A stretch of 6,248 bases of DNA from Candidatus Nanohalarchaeota archaeon (GCA_030635525.1 DAOVYR010000065.1:1-6248); one strand, 5' to 3'. Positions 1 through 4,638 are shown, counted from the first letter of the stretch. A program made the numbers and translations. The notes: generated by a model not told the origin, from the sequence alone.

Positions 1-1
1 G

Positions 2-658
2 ATATTAGAAGGTAATGACGCAGTTATTAATGTAATAGGCATTAATTATTCTTTAAAGGACTTACATGACTTACACTATATTGATGATTCAATTTATGGC
101 GGGATTAGTTCAGAAGCAGATAAAGTATGGGATTCCATACGGGAGAAGAAGAAAAGGAGAGAATATCTTGAAGAAAAAGGTGTGACGGTATCCAATGATA
201 CAGAATATAAAAGACTTAATGGGGAATTCTACGAGAGTGTCCTTAACTTAAGATTAGAGATTGACAATGTTCCAAAAAACATGAACTTAGGCAAAAACAT
301 TGTTGTTAAAAAAAGTGATCTTGTAGTTGATATAGATGATATTGGGTCCTACGAGGTTGACAAAACACATATGGGATATTCATGCAATTTGCATGCAGAA
401 ATAAAACTTCCTCTTGATTCTTTGGATACTAAAAATCATCCTTTGATTAACGGATTTACTTCAGATAAGATATATGAAATGGAAATCACTTTGGGAAATA
501 CAAGTATAACATATGAACACGAAATTAATGATCAAGGCCGCTCAATTACTAGGTGGGGACTAGACAGCGATCCGAATTTATCAGCCGGCGATGAGGCTAT
601 TGTTGAAAATATCATGGGACGTCTCTTTTGTAGTGAAAAACAAAAGACATTTCAGTAA
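2..658 (+). CDS. Hypothetical protein, 5' end outside the window
   Basis: I do not recognise this gene. The reading frame is open from base 2 to a TAA at 656-658, giving 218 visible residues. The first in-frame start-type codon is a GTG at 182, but the 60 codons before it are free of stops and read like protein, including a charged, probably helical stretch (EADKVWDSIREKKKRREYLEE). The gene therefore most likely begins upstream of the window rather than at 182. The remainder is acidic and soluble-looking, with alternating hydrophobic stretches typical of beta structure (VVKKSDLVVDIDDIG, YEMEITLGNTSITYEH). I see no membrane segment, cysteine cluster or known catalytic motif. It converges on gatC with only five bases between the stop codons. 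Its A+T content is higher than that of ftsZ or gatC, which is weak evidence for accessory origin. Confidence is for the coding call, not for any function. Confidence 0.7.
   Translation: MLEGNDAVINVIGINYSLKDLHDLHYIDDSIYGGISSEADKVWDSIREKKKRREYLEEKGVTVSNDTEYKRLNGEFYESVLNLRLEIDNVPKNMNLGKNIVVKKSDLVVDIDDIGSYEVDKTHMGYSCNLHAEIKLPLDSLDTKNHPLINGFTSDKIYEMEITLGNTSITYEHEINDQGRSITRWGLDSDPNLSAGDEAIVENIMGRLFCSEKQKTFQ
635..646 (-). terminator. U-tract, possible terminator of gatC
   Basis: Read on the minus strand, about 20 nt past the gatC stop, the sequence is CTTTTGTTTTTC. Archaeal RNA polymerase can terminate at U-tracts without a strong hairpin. The tract lies inside the end of the convergent CDS, which is expected with a five-base gap between stop codons. 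I found no convincing stem. Confidence 0.3.
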
Positions 659-663
659 ATCAC

Positions 664-945
664 TCAGATAGCTTTCGGCCCGACAAAATAGCCGTCTTTT
701 TTATTTTTCGTATTTGCCAGCGCATCTTCCTGCGAAAGAGAAGCCTCAACCACATCCTTTCTTGTCCTGTCTTTTACCTCTATCGGCTGGAACGCAGGTT
801 CAACCCCCTCCACATTTACCTCATCAAGAGAGGCAAAAGCATCAAGAATATTTTTCATGTCTTTAGAATAAGCTTTTTTTTCAGAGTCTGTAAGACTGAT
901 CTTTGCAGTCTTCATTACTCTTTCAATTGCCTGATCTTCTTTCAT
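664..945 (-). CDS. gatC: Asp-tRNA(Asn)/Glu-tRNA(Gln) amidotransferase subunit C (GatC)
   Basis: GatC is the small non-catalytic subunit of the GatCAB amidotransferase. That enzyme converts Asp-tRNA(Asn), and in many organisms Glu-tRNA(Gln), to the amide form; GatC wraps around the GatA-GatB interface and stabilises it. The 93-residue length is normal for the family. The family pattern is visible: an N-terminal helix with the A-x-I-x-L-T segment (residues 14-19), a second helix containing ILDAFASLDEV (33-43), the V-E-G-V-E-P turn (45-50), R-K-D-V (62-65) and A-L-A-N (75-78), and the C-terminal G-Y-F-V-G-P (85-90). ATG at 945-943 is preceded by no Shine-Dalgarno site but by a TATA-like element at the distance expected for a leaderless transcript. 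No gatA or gatB flanks it: upstream is a 618-nt intergenic region and downstream a convergent unrelated gene. Partner subunits must be encoded elsewhere. Family assignment is secure. Confidence 0.92.
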   Translation of the reverse strand: MKEDQAIERVMKTAKISLTDSEKKAYSKDMKNILDAFASLDEVNVEGVEPAFQPIEVKDRTRKDVVEASLSQEDALANTKNKKDGYFVGPKAI

Positions 946-965
946 AGTACATTCTATTCTATTAT

Positions 966-976
966 TAATTTAATAA
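966..976 (-). promoter_or_regulatory. TATA-like element of gatC
   Basis: On the minus strand this reads TTATTAAATTA. Its centre (about 971) is 26 nt upstream of the gatC ATG. Archaeal transcription starts about 25-27 nt downstream of the TATA centre, which would put the transcript start at or beside the start codon, giving a leaderless mRNA. That agrees with the missing Shine-Dalgarno site. The surroundings are AT-rich, so the exact box is uncertain. Confidence 0.45.
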
Positions 977-1000
977 GTTTTTTCATCTTATATTGATGTG

Positions 1001-1125
1001 TTCCACAGGAAATTGCAGTCCAATATTAAAGTTCCATGAGAAACAAAGGTACTTCCACAGGAAATCCTGAATTTATTTCGCAACTGATTTGTGGCTCCAG
1101 AGTATGCGAACTCCACAGGAAATTG
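1001..1125 (+). repeat. Three direct copies of a TTCCACAGGAAAT element (origin-box-like)
   Basis: Copies lie at 1001-1015 (TTCCACAGGAAATTG), 1053-1065 (TTCCACAGGAAAT) and 1111-1125 (CTCCACAGGAAATTG), all in the same orientation and 52 and 58 bp apart. Each contains the short dyad TTCC-ACA-GGAA (CTCC in the third). A weaker copy, GTTCCATGAGAAAC at 1031-1044 followed by AAAGGT, lies between the first two, and a partial one (TTCCAGTGCAA) is at 1228-1238. The core resembles the TTCCA...GGAAA dyad of archaeal origin recognition boxes bound by Orc1/Cdc6. The three good copies lack the downstream G-run usual in full boxes. They also lie 56-180 bp upstream of gatC, so regulator sites are an alternative. 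The repeat itself is certain; its role is inferred. Confidence 0.7.
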
Positions 1126-1186
1126 TGGTTGCTGTAATTAAGTATTCTAGTATATACATCTCAAAGTATATTTATAGATAACAAAA

Positions 1187-1196
1187 GCTTTATATA
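1187..1196 (+). promoter_or_regulatory. Strong TATA box (distal promoter P1 upstream of ftsZ)
   Basis: AGCTTTATATA, preceded by an A-rich BRE-like stretch, matches the archaeal TATA consensus well. The transcript start would fall near 1216-1222. The transcript would then contain all the GGGC hairpins before reaching ftsZ, about 340 nt downstream. It may drive ftsZ with a long structured leader, or a separate small RNA. Confidence 0.5.
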
Positions 1197-1233
1197 CGCG
1201 TTAATTGATAAAAGTAGATAATAGGTTTTCCAG

Positions 1234-1258
1234 TGCAATGTTTTAGGCAAACATTGCA
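1234..1258. other. Perfect 10-bp inverted repeat, TAGGC loop
   Basis: The arms TGCAATGTTT (1234-1243) and AAACATTGCA (1249-1258) are perfectly complementary around TAGGC. A run of ten A follows two bases later (1261-1270). It precedes the chain of GGGC-loop hairpins and shares the G-G-C-A-A at the loop's 3' side, so it may be the first member of that series. Function unknown. Confidence 0.6.
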
Positions 1259-1273
1259 TGAAAAAAAAAAGAT

Positions 1274-1348
1274 TCAATTTTAAATTATCGGGCGACGATT
1301 TAAAATTGATTGGGCAATCAATTGAACTTTGGGCAAAGTTGAATTGAT
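1274..1348. other. Chain of three overlapping hairpins, each with a GGGC loop
   Basis: Hairpin a: arms 1274-1285 and 1298-1309 (12 perfect bp), continuing inward through one G-T wobble, one A/C mismatch and two more pairs to a GGGC loop at 1290-1293. Hairpin b: arms 1304-1311 and 1316-1323 (8 perfect bp) around GGGC at 1312-1315. Hairpin c: arms 1317-1330 and 1335-1348 (14 positions, one mismatch) around GGGC at 1331-1334. Stem sequences differ but the loop is constant. Neighbouring hairpins share arm bases, so b excludes both a and c, while a and c can coexist. This is what a two-state RNA switch, or a serially duplicated quasi-palindrome, would look like. It is not a family I recognise, and the transcribed strand is undecided. 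Confidence 0.6.
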
Positions 1349-1438
1349 AGTTTAGTACAAAAGGGAGTAGACTTTAGCAGGTATAATTTAGTTAGTCTTA
1401 ATCATCTACTTCTAAGGATAATAATGTTGCGGAATCAA

Positions 1439-1446
1439 TATAAATA
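1439..1446 (+). promoter_or_regulatory. TATA box (proximal promoter P2 of ftsZ)
   Basis: TATAAATA is a good archaeal TATA box. It predicts a transcript start near 1467-1470, giving ftsZ a leader of about 95 nt that holds one hairpin (1475-1500) and the Shine-Dalgarno site. The same AT tract read on the other strand (TTTATATT) could serve a leftward transcript toward the T-run at 1270-1261. Confidence 0.45.
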
Positions 1447-1474
1447 TTTCGCCAATAGGATATGAATCATAAAA

Positions 1475-1500
1475 TATATATCTTTGGGAAGAGATATATG
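1475..1500 (+). other. Leader hairpin upstream of ftsZ
   Basis: Arms 1475-1485 and 1490-1500 form 11 pairs including two G-U wobbles around a GGGA loop (1486-1489). Outer bases 1464-1468 (GAATC) and 1504-1508 (GATTC) can extend the stem past a bulge. The wobble pairs form only if the plus strand is transcribed, which fits a role in the ftsZ leader. The G-rich loop recalls the upstream GGGC hairpins. Confidence 0.45.
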
Positions 1501-1549
1501 ATGGATTCGCAGGTCTGAGGGACTGAAAAAAATATAAAAAATTGAAATT

Positions 1550-1557
1550 GGAGGGAG
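1550..1557 (+). promoter_or_regulatory. Strong Shine-Dalgarno site of ftsZ
   Basis: GGAGGGAG ends 6 nt before the ATG at 1564, close to ideal complementarity with the 16S anti-SD (CCUCC). It fixes the ftsZ start and shows this mRNA is not leaderless, unlike several neighbours. Confidence 0.8.
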
Positions 1558-1563
1558 TTAAAA

Positions 1564-2661
1564 ATGGAATCAATTATACAAAGCGCAATATCAAGACAAA
1601 TTACCGGGGGCACAGGTAGTTTGAGCGAAAGGCCACTGGATGAGTTTGCCGGTGCAAATGATGCAAAGATAATGGTCATGGGAGCTGGCGGAATGGGTTG
1701 TAATGCTGTCAACAGGCTGCACAGTGTCGGTATACAGGGAGCAGAGACTATTGCACTAAATACAGATATGAAGCACTTGCGGACAATACAGTCTGACAGA
1801 AAGATTCTTCTTGGCCAGGAGCTTACAAAGGGGCTTGGCGCCGGAGGGTATGCAGCTATGGGGAAACAGGCTGCTGAAGAGTCAATAAATGAGATCAGGG
1901 ATGTTATGCGTGGAGTTGATATGCTGTTTCTGGTTGCAGGTATGGGCGGTGGAACAGGAACCGGAGCTGCACCTGTTGTTGCTGAGTATGCAAGGTCCCA
2001 GAATTCAATTGTTATCGGAGTAGTTACAATGCCTTTCAAGATTGAAGGTGCGAGAATCCATAAGGCAGAAGAAGGTCTTGCACGGCTAAGACAGGTATCA
2101 GATACTGTTATTGTGATCGAGAATGATCGGCTTGTTGAGATTGCAGGTAACATGCCGCTTCAGCAGGCGTTCTCTGTTGCAGATGAGATTATTGTGACTA
2201 TGATAAAGGGCATTACTGAAACAATAGCTACACCGTCAATTGTGAACCTGGACTATGCTGATGTTAAGACAGTTATGAGTTCAGGCGGGGTTGCTATGAT
2301 TGGTGTTGCTGAGTCTGCATCTGCGGCAAGAGCAAGAGAAGCTGTTGAGCAGGCGATGTCGAATCCGCTTCTGGATGTTGATTACAAGGGAGCTACAGGC
2401 GCGCTTGTGCATATTACAGGCGGACCTGATTTAAGGCTTGATGAAATTACAGAGATAGGTGACTTTGTTTCACGTCACCTCGATGCAGGAGCCCAGACCA
2501 TCTGGGGAGCAAGAGTAGAAGACGATATGAAAGGTAAGGTGCGGGTGATTACAATCATCACTGGCGTCAGATCCCAGTATGTGCTTGGACCACAGACCCA
2601 GAAGGAAGGTGTGGAAGTGAAGAATATCGAGCAAAGTCTTGGCATCGAGATTATCCGGTAA
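1564..2661 (+). CDS. ftsZ: Cell division GTPase FtsZ, archaeal FtsZ2 clade
   Basis: FtsZ is a tubulin-like GTPase that polymerises into the mid-cell ring directing cytokinesis. The 365 residues are family length. The nucleotide-binding N-terminal domain shows GAGGMGCN (40-47), N-T-D (66-68), the tubulin signature GGGTGTG (128-134) and T-x-P-F-K (155-159). The T7 synergy loop is NLDYADV (228-234), with catalytic Asp230 and Asp233. Clade evidence: KGITETIATPS (215-225), LLDVDYKGATGALVHITGGPDL (269-290), WGAR (314-317) and G-V-R-S-Q-Y-V-L-G-P (334-343) match my recollection of haloarchaeal FtsZ2 better than FtsZ1. In studied archaea FtsZ2 acts in constriction after FtsZ1 assembly. The tail after the globular domain is short, ending in an L-G-I-E-I-I-R segment that may be a partner-binding motif. 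The first motif has Met in place of the usual Ala (GGAG to GGMG). The gene stands alone: a long structured region precedes it and a terminator follows. In many archaea ftsZ1, not ftsZ2, is next to secE-spt5, and neither is here. Confidence 0.97.
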   Translation: MESIIQSAISRQITGGTGSLSERPLDEFAGANDAKIMVMGAGGMGCNAVNRLHSVGIQGAETIALNTDMKHLRTIQSDRKILLGQELTKGLGAGGYAAMGKQAAEESINEIRDVMRGVDMLFLVAGMGGGTGTGAAPVVAEYARSQNSIVIGVVTMPFKIEGARIHKAEEGLARLRQVSDTVIVIENDRLVEIAGNMPLQQAFSVADEIIVTMIKGITETIATPSIVNLDYADVKTVMSSGGVAMIGVAESASAARAREAVEQAMSNPLLDVDYKGATGALVHITGGPDLRLDEITEIGDFVSRHLDAGAQTIWGARVEDDMKGKVRVITIITGVRSQYVLGPQTQKEGVEVKNIEQSLGIEIIR

Positions 2662-2684
2662 GGGGGATAAATGACACGATTATG

Positions 2685-2730
2685 CGCGTCGTACTTTAAG
2701 GGAGATGCGGCGCGTTAATTTTTATATTTT
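2685..2730 (+). terminator. Hairpin plus T-tract terminator after ftsZ
   Basis: CGCGTCGTA (2685-2693) pairs with TGCGGCGCG (2706-2714), nine pairs including two G-U wobbles, around a 12-nt loop. The T-rich TTAATTTTTATATTTT follows directly. It starts 24 nt after the ftsZ stop and ends the transcription unit. Confidence 0.65.
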
Positions 2731-2787
2731 ATGTGAGTTTAAGTAGTTCAAGTTTGTGTTGTTGGCCTGCCATTCCCAACTCACCTC

Positions 2788-2822
2788 TAGTGGGTCCATG
2801 TTCTTGATATCATGGGCCCCTA
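2788..2822 (+). other. Stable unassigned hairpin between ftsZ and the MNT gene
   Basis: TAG-GGGTCCATG (2788-2800, T2791 bulged) pairs with CATGGGCCCCTA (2811-2822) over 12 pairs; the single G-U wobble exists only in plus-strand RNA. A pyrimidine tract (CCACCTCCTTCTTTT, 2824-2838) follows. It could be a second terminator for ftsZ read-through. The tract also equals the 16S anti-Shine-Dalgarno core (ACCTCCTT). A weaker stem, GTTGG/CCAAC, lies just upstream at 2761-2780. No known RNA family is recognised. Confidence 0.4.
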
Positions 2823-2841
2823 ACCACCTCCTTCTTTTAGC

Positions 2842-2886
2842 GTAACATTTATATAACAGTTGTGATAATATTATAACCTATGTTAC
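2842..2886 (+). promoter_or_regulatory. Promoter and candidate operator of the MNT/HEPN unit
   Basis: TTTATATAAC at 2848-2857 is a strong TATA box centred about 27 nt before the ATG at 2880, predicting a leaderless mRNA; no Shine-Dalgarno site is present. A perfect 7-bp inverted repeat, GTAACAT (2842-2848) and ATGTTAC (2880-2886), brackets the promoter and start codon, and a perfect 10-bp palindrome ATAATATTAT sits at 2865-2874. Either could bind the HTH domain encoded by the first gene, since autoregulation is usual in toxin-antitoxin operons. The operator role is inferred. Confidence 0.5.
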
Positions 2887-3419
2887 AAAAATATAATCTG
2901 TGGAAAGTGCTAAAGGTATTTTTTGATGACCCTCTCCCAAAAGGTGCAGGTTTCCAGCTGAGGGAAATATGCAGGATTACAAATATTGCCCCTCCGTCTG
3001 TCAAAAGATATCTGGATGGACTTGCAGAGGATGGTCTCATAATAAAAGAAAAACACAGGATACATAAATATCCCGTATACTGGGCTAACAGGGATAATGA
3101 GAGATTCAGGTTTCTTAAAAAAATGGATCTGCTTTTTGCCATTGAAGATTGCGGGCTTATGGCATATCTGAATGATAAATGTATGCCTAATGCAATTGTT
3201 TTATTTGGCTCCGCATCAAGGGGAGAAGATTTGATGGAGAGTGATTTAGATTTGTTTCTCATGTGCGGGGAAACAAAGCTTAATCTTGGAAAATATGAAA
3301 AAATACTGAAAAGAAAGATTAATATTTTCTTTTGCTCTGATTTCAAGTCGCTTAGTGGCGAGTTAAAGAACAATGTGCTTAATGGTGTTGTTTTAAGCGG
3401 GTATTTGAAGGTGTTTTAG
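2880..3419 (+). CDS. HTH-fused minimal nucleotidyltransferase (MNT), probable antitoxin
   Basis: The protein (179 residues) joins two domains. Residues about 5-65 form a winged helix-turn-helix (FQLREICRITNIAPPSVKRYLDGLAEDGLI, 25-54). Residues about 80-179 form a minimal nucleotidyltransferase of the polymerase-beta fold, with the signature G110-S111 followed by S-D-L-D-L (121-125), so Asp122 and Asp124 are the expected metal ligands. The third carboxylate strand reads KINIFF (146-151), with Asn148 where an Asp or Glu is often found, so activity is uncertain. In characterised HEPN/MNT systems the MNT protein neutralises the HEPN toxin by AMPylating it. The next gene is a HEPN protein overlapping by one base, so the pair is almost certainly one unit. 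The fused HTH suggests the antitoxin also represses its own promoter. ATG at 2880 is supported by the TATA spacing. Known: family roles. Inferred: that this pair is an active toxin-antitoxin system. Confidence 0.88.
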   Translation: MLQKYNLWKVLKVFFDDPLPKGAGFQLREICRITNIAPPSVKRYLDGLAEDGLIIKEKHRIHKYPVYWANRDNERFRFLKKMDLLFAIEDCGLMAYLNDKCMPNAIVLFGSASRGEDLMESDLDLFLMCGETKLNLGKYEKILKRKINIFFCSDFKSLSGELKNNVLNGVVLSGYLKVF

Positions 3420-3835
3420 TGAGCGGGGAATTGATTGAGGTAACTCCAAATAAGGAGAAAGCGAAGTCCATGTTAGCCATGGCAAAAACCAGAATTGAGA
3501 TGTTGGAAAGTGTTGATTCTGCAAAATATACAACGCTTGTTATTGAAGGACATTATGAAGCCATGAAAGAACTTATATCTTCTATTCTCTCACTGGATGG
3601 GTATAAGACTATTGGGGAAGGGGCGCATAGGATGCTTATTGAGTATCTTAGTGAAGCGTATAGTGCCGAGTTTTCCCGCTCAGAGATTTGTTTTCTTGAT
3701 GATTTGCGGAAAATACGAAACAGGATCAATTATGCTGGTTTTTTTGTGAAGGAGGATTATCTGGAGCGAAACAAGGGAACTATAGTTGAAATTATCCGAA
3801 AATTGATTGCTATTATTGATGCGCGAGTGGATTGA
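3419..3835 (+). CDS. HEPN domain protein, probable toxin partner of MNT
   Basis: This 138-residue, mostly helical protein matches the HEPN fold: helix 1 about 12-30, helix 2 about 38-58 with the E-G-H-Y-E-A-M-K-E segment, G-Y-K-T (61-64) before helix 3, and the HEPN motif region D-L-R-K-I-R-N-R-I-N-Y (95-105). HEPN toxins are usually metal-independent RNases with an R-x4-6-H motif. Here Arg100-Asn101 are present but Tyr105 occupies the His position, and no H-x-Y tyrosine, the AMPylation target in studied pairs, follows. The protein may therefore be a non-RNase variant, or Tyr105 itself may be the modified residue. The GTG start (3419-3421) overlaps the TAG of the MNT gene by one base, with GAAGGTG five bases upstream as ribosome-binding site, so translation is coupled. 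The nearest later start is an ATG 17 codons downstream. Family confident, activity unknown. Confidence 0.85.
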   Translation: MSGELIEVTPNKEKAKSMLAMAKTRIEMLESVDSAKYTTLVIEGHYEAMKELISSILSLDGYKTIGEGAHRMLIEYLSEAYSAEFSRSEICFLDDLRKIRNRINYAGFFVKEDYLERNKGTIVEIIRKLIAIIDARVD

Positions 3836-3879
3836 TTTCAGATATGAATGTATGTGTGATGATGCACATGAAAAATCAG

Positions 3880-3916
3880 TTTTTGGTTGAGCTATTGTGG
3901 TTTTGTTTTCGTTTTG
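3880..3916 (+). terminator. T-rich tract after the HEPN gene, possible terminator
   Basis: Short T-runs (TTTTT, then TTTTGTTTTCGTTTT) follow the MNT/HEPN unit by about 45 nt. A weak stem AAAAA-TCAG-TTTTT (3871-3884) precedes them. Archaeal polymerase can terminate at such tracts. No clear promoter for the next gene is visible, so partial read-through into it is possible. Confidence 0.3.
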
Positions 3917-3934
3917 TGTGAACCAGATCAAGAT

Positions 3935-3939
3935 GGAGG
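3935..3939 (+). promoter_or_regulatory. Shine-Dalgarno site that fixes the DJ-1/PfpI start
   Basis: GGAGG lies 7 nt before GTG at 3947. It supports that start over the longer in-frame TTG at 3887, whose extra 20 residues are unlike the family and which has no ribosome-binding site. Confidence 0.75.
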
Positions 3940-3946
3940 CGGTAAT

Positions 3947-4468
3947 GTGGTTGATTTGAGTGGAAAGAATATTGTGATGGTTGTTGCGCCTGATAATTTC
4001 AGGGATGAGGAGTTGCTTGAGCCGAAAGGGGTTTTTGAGGATTATGGGGCTAATGTTGTTGTTGCATCAAAAGGTGTGAGCACTGCAAAAGGCATGCTTG
4101 GAGCCATTGTGGACATTGATGTGGATTTAGCGGATGTTTCTGTGGATGAATGTGATGCTGTGGTTTTTGTCGGCGGGTCCGGAGCGTCTGTGTATTTTGA
4201 TAATCCTTTAGCTATTTCTCTTGCAAAAAGCGCTTATGATAAGGGAAAGGTTGTCGGGGCGATTTGCATAGCGCCCTCAATTCTTGCAAATGCAGGGATT
4301 CTTCGCGGAAAGAAAGCAACTGCGTGGTCAAGTGAGGCAGGGAATTTGAGGGATAAAGGCGCGGAGTATACGGGGGATGCGATTGCGCAGGACGGGAAGA
4401 TTGCTACTGCAAACGGACCGGGGGCTGCGCAGGAGTTCGGGGTTAAGGTTGCTGAAGCCATGCAGTGA
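3947..4468 (+). CDS. DJ-1/PfpI family protein
   Basis: The DJ-1/PfpI/YhbO family has a flavodoxin-like fold and includes cysteine peptidases, glyoxalases/deglycases and chaperone-like stress proteins; the substrate cannot be told from sequence. From the GTG start the protein has 173 residues, normal for the single-domain group. Visible: first strand I-V-M-V-V-A (9-14), conserved acidic residue in F-R-D-E-E-L (18-23), G-A-x-V-x-V-A (35-40), D-A-V-V-F-V-G-G-S-G-A (70-80), and the nucleophile elbow G-A-I-C-I-A-P-S-I-L-A (104-114) with Cys107. PfpI peptidases have His directly after this Cys; here it is Ile108, so a peptidase Cys-His pair is absent, while the Cys-Glu pair of the wider family remains. 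A-N-G-P-G-A-A (155-161) closes the fold. No signal peptide, so cytosolic. It lies 111 nt after the HEPN gene on the same strand and is strikingly G/T-rich, but I see no functional link to its neighbours. Confidence 0.9.
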   Translation: MVDLSGKNIVMVVAPDNFRDEELLEPKGVFEDYGANVVVASKGVSTAKGMLGAIVDIDVDLADVSVDECDAVVFVGGSGASVYFDNPLAISLAKSAYDKGKVVGAICIAPSILANAGILRGKKATAWSSEAGNLRDKGAEYTGDAIAQDGKIATANGPGAAQEFGVKVAEAMQ

Positions 4469-4514
4469 TTTTTCGAAAGATATTGAAGAGCAGATGGCTT
4501 GTATCTGGTCAGCA

Positions 4515-4527
4515 TCTTTTCAGTTTT
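4515..4527 (+). terminator. T-tracts after the DJ-1/PfpI gene
   Basis: CTTTTCAGTTTT lies about 45 nt after the stop codon and is a plausible weak archaeal U-tract terminator. A further T-run (CTATTTTTCTTC) is at 4581-4592. No strong hairpin accompanies either. Confidence 0.25.
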
Positions 4528-4607
4528 ACGCGTTCATAATACAAAATATTACCTTCCGCACCCACCACAAAATCATCATACTATTTTTCTTCAAAATGCC
4601 CGATATG

Positions 4608-4617
4608 CATTTAAATG
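4608..4617 (+). promoter_or_regulatory. TATA element and palindrome upstream of the modE-moa operon
   Basis: CATTTAAATG is a perfect 10-bp palindrome containing the TATA-like TTTAAAT. Its centre is about 26 nt from the ATG at 4639, predicting a leaderless mRNA. A dyad on top of the TATA box would let a dimeric repressor such as the ModE-like first gene product block transcription; that role is inferred. Confidence 0.5.
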
Positions 4618-4638
4618 TAACTCGACCATAACTAAAGC

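Noticed and set aside
1001..1125. Repeats as a small CRISPR array
   Set aside because: Repeats are only 13-15 nt, there are just three, the intervals (52 and 58 bp) are irregular, and no cas gene or leader is nearby.
1498..1525. C/D-box guide RNA (ATGATGG, then two CTGA)
   Set aside because: The C box is imperfect, no C' box is present and the spacing does not give two guide regions; a lone GTGATGA at 3856-3862 likewise lacks D boxes.
1467..2153. Minus-strand open frame of 228 codons opposite ftsZ
   Set aside because: It is an antisense shadow of ftsZ, whose protein is clearly recognisable; the antisense translation is low-complexity and matches no family I know.
2671..2718. 15-codon ORF just after ftsZ with a GGGGG before it
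   Set aside because: It runs through the terminator hairpin, is tiny and resembles nothing known; more likely chance.
2729..2804. Minus-strand 25-codon ORF (starting M-D-P-L-E-V) in the ftsZ-MNT gap
   Set aside because: The frame extends open upstream for some distance, but no start codon lies behind the AAGGAGGT site in this frame, and the hairpin structure explains the sequence as well.
2849..3373. Minus-strand open frame opposite the HTH-MNT gene
   Set aside because: Antisense shadow; the + strand has clear HTH and nucleotidyltransferase motifs and a proper promoter.
3887..3946. Upstream TTG start for the DJ-1/PfpI gene
   Set aside because: The extra 20 residues are not family-like and no ribosome-binding site precedes the TTG, whereas GGAGG is correctly spaced before GTG 3947.
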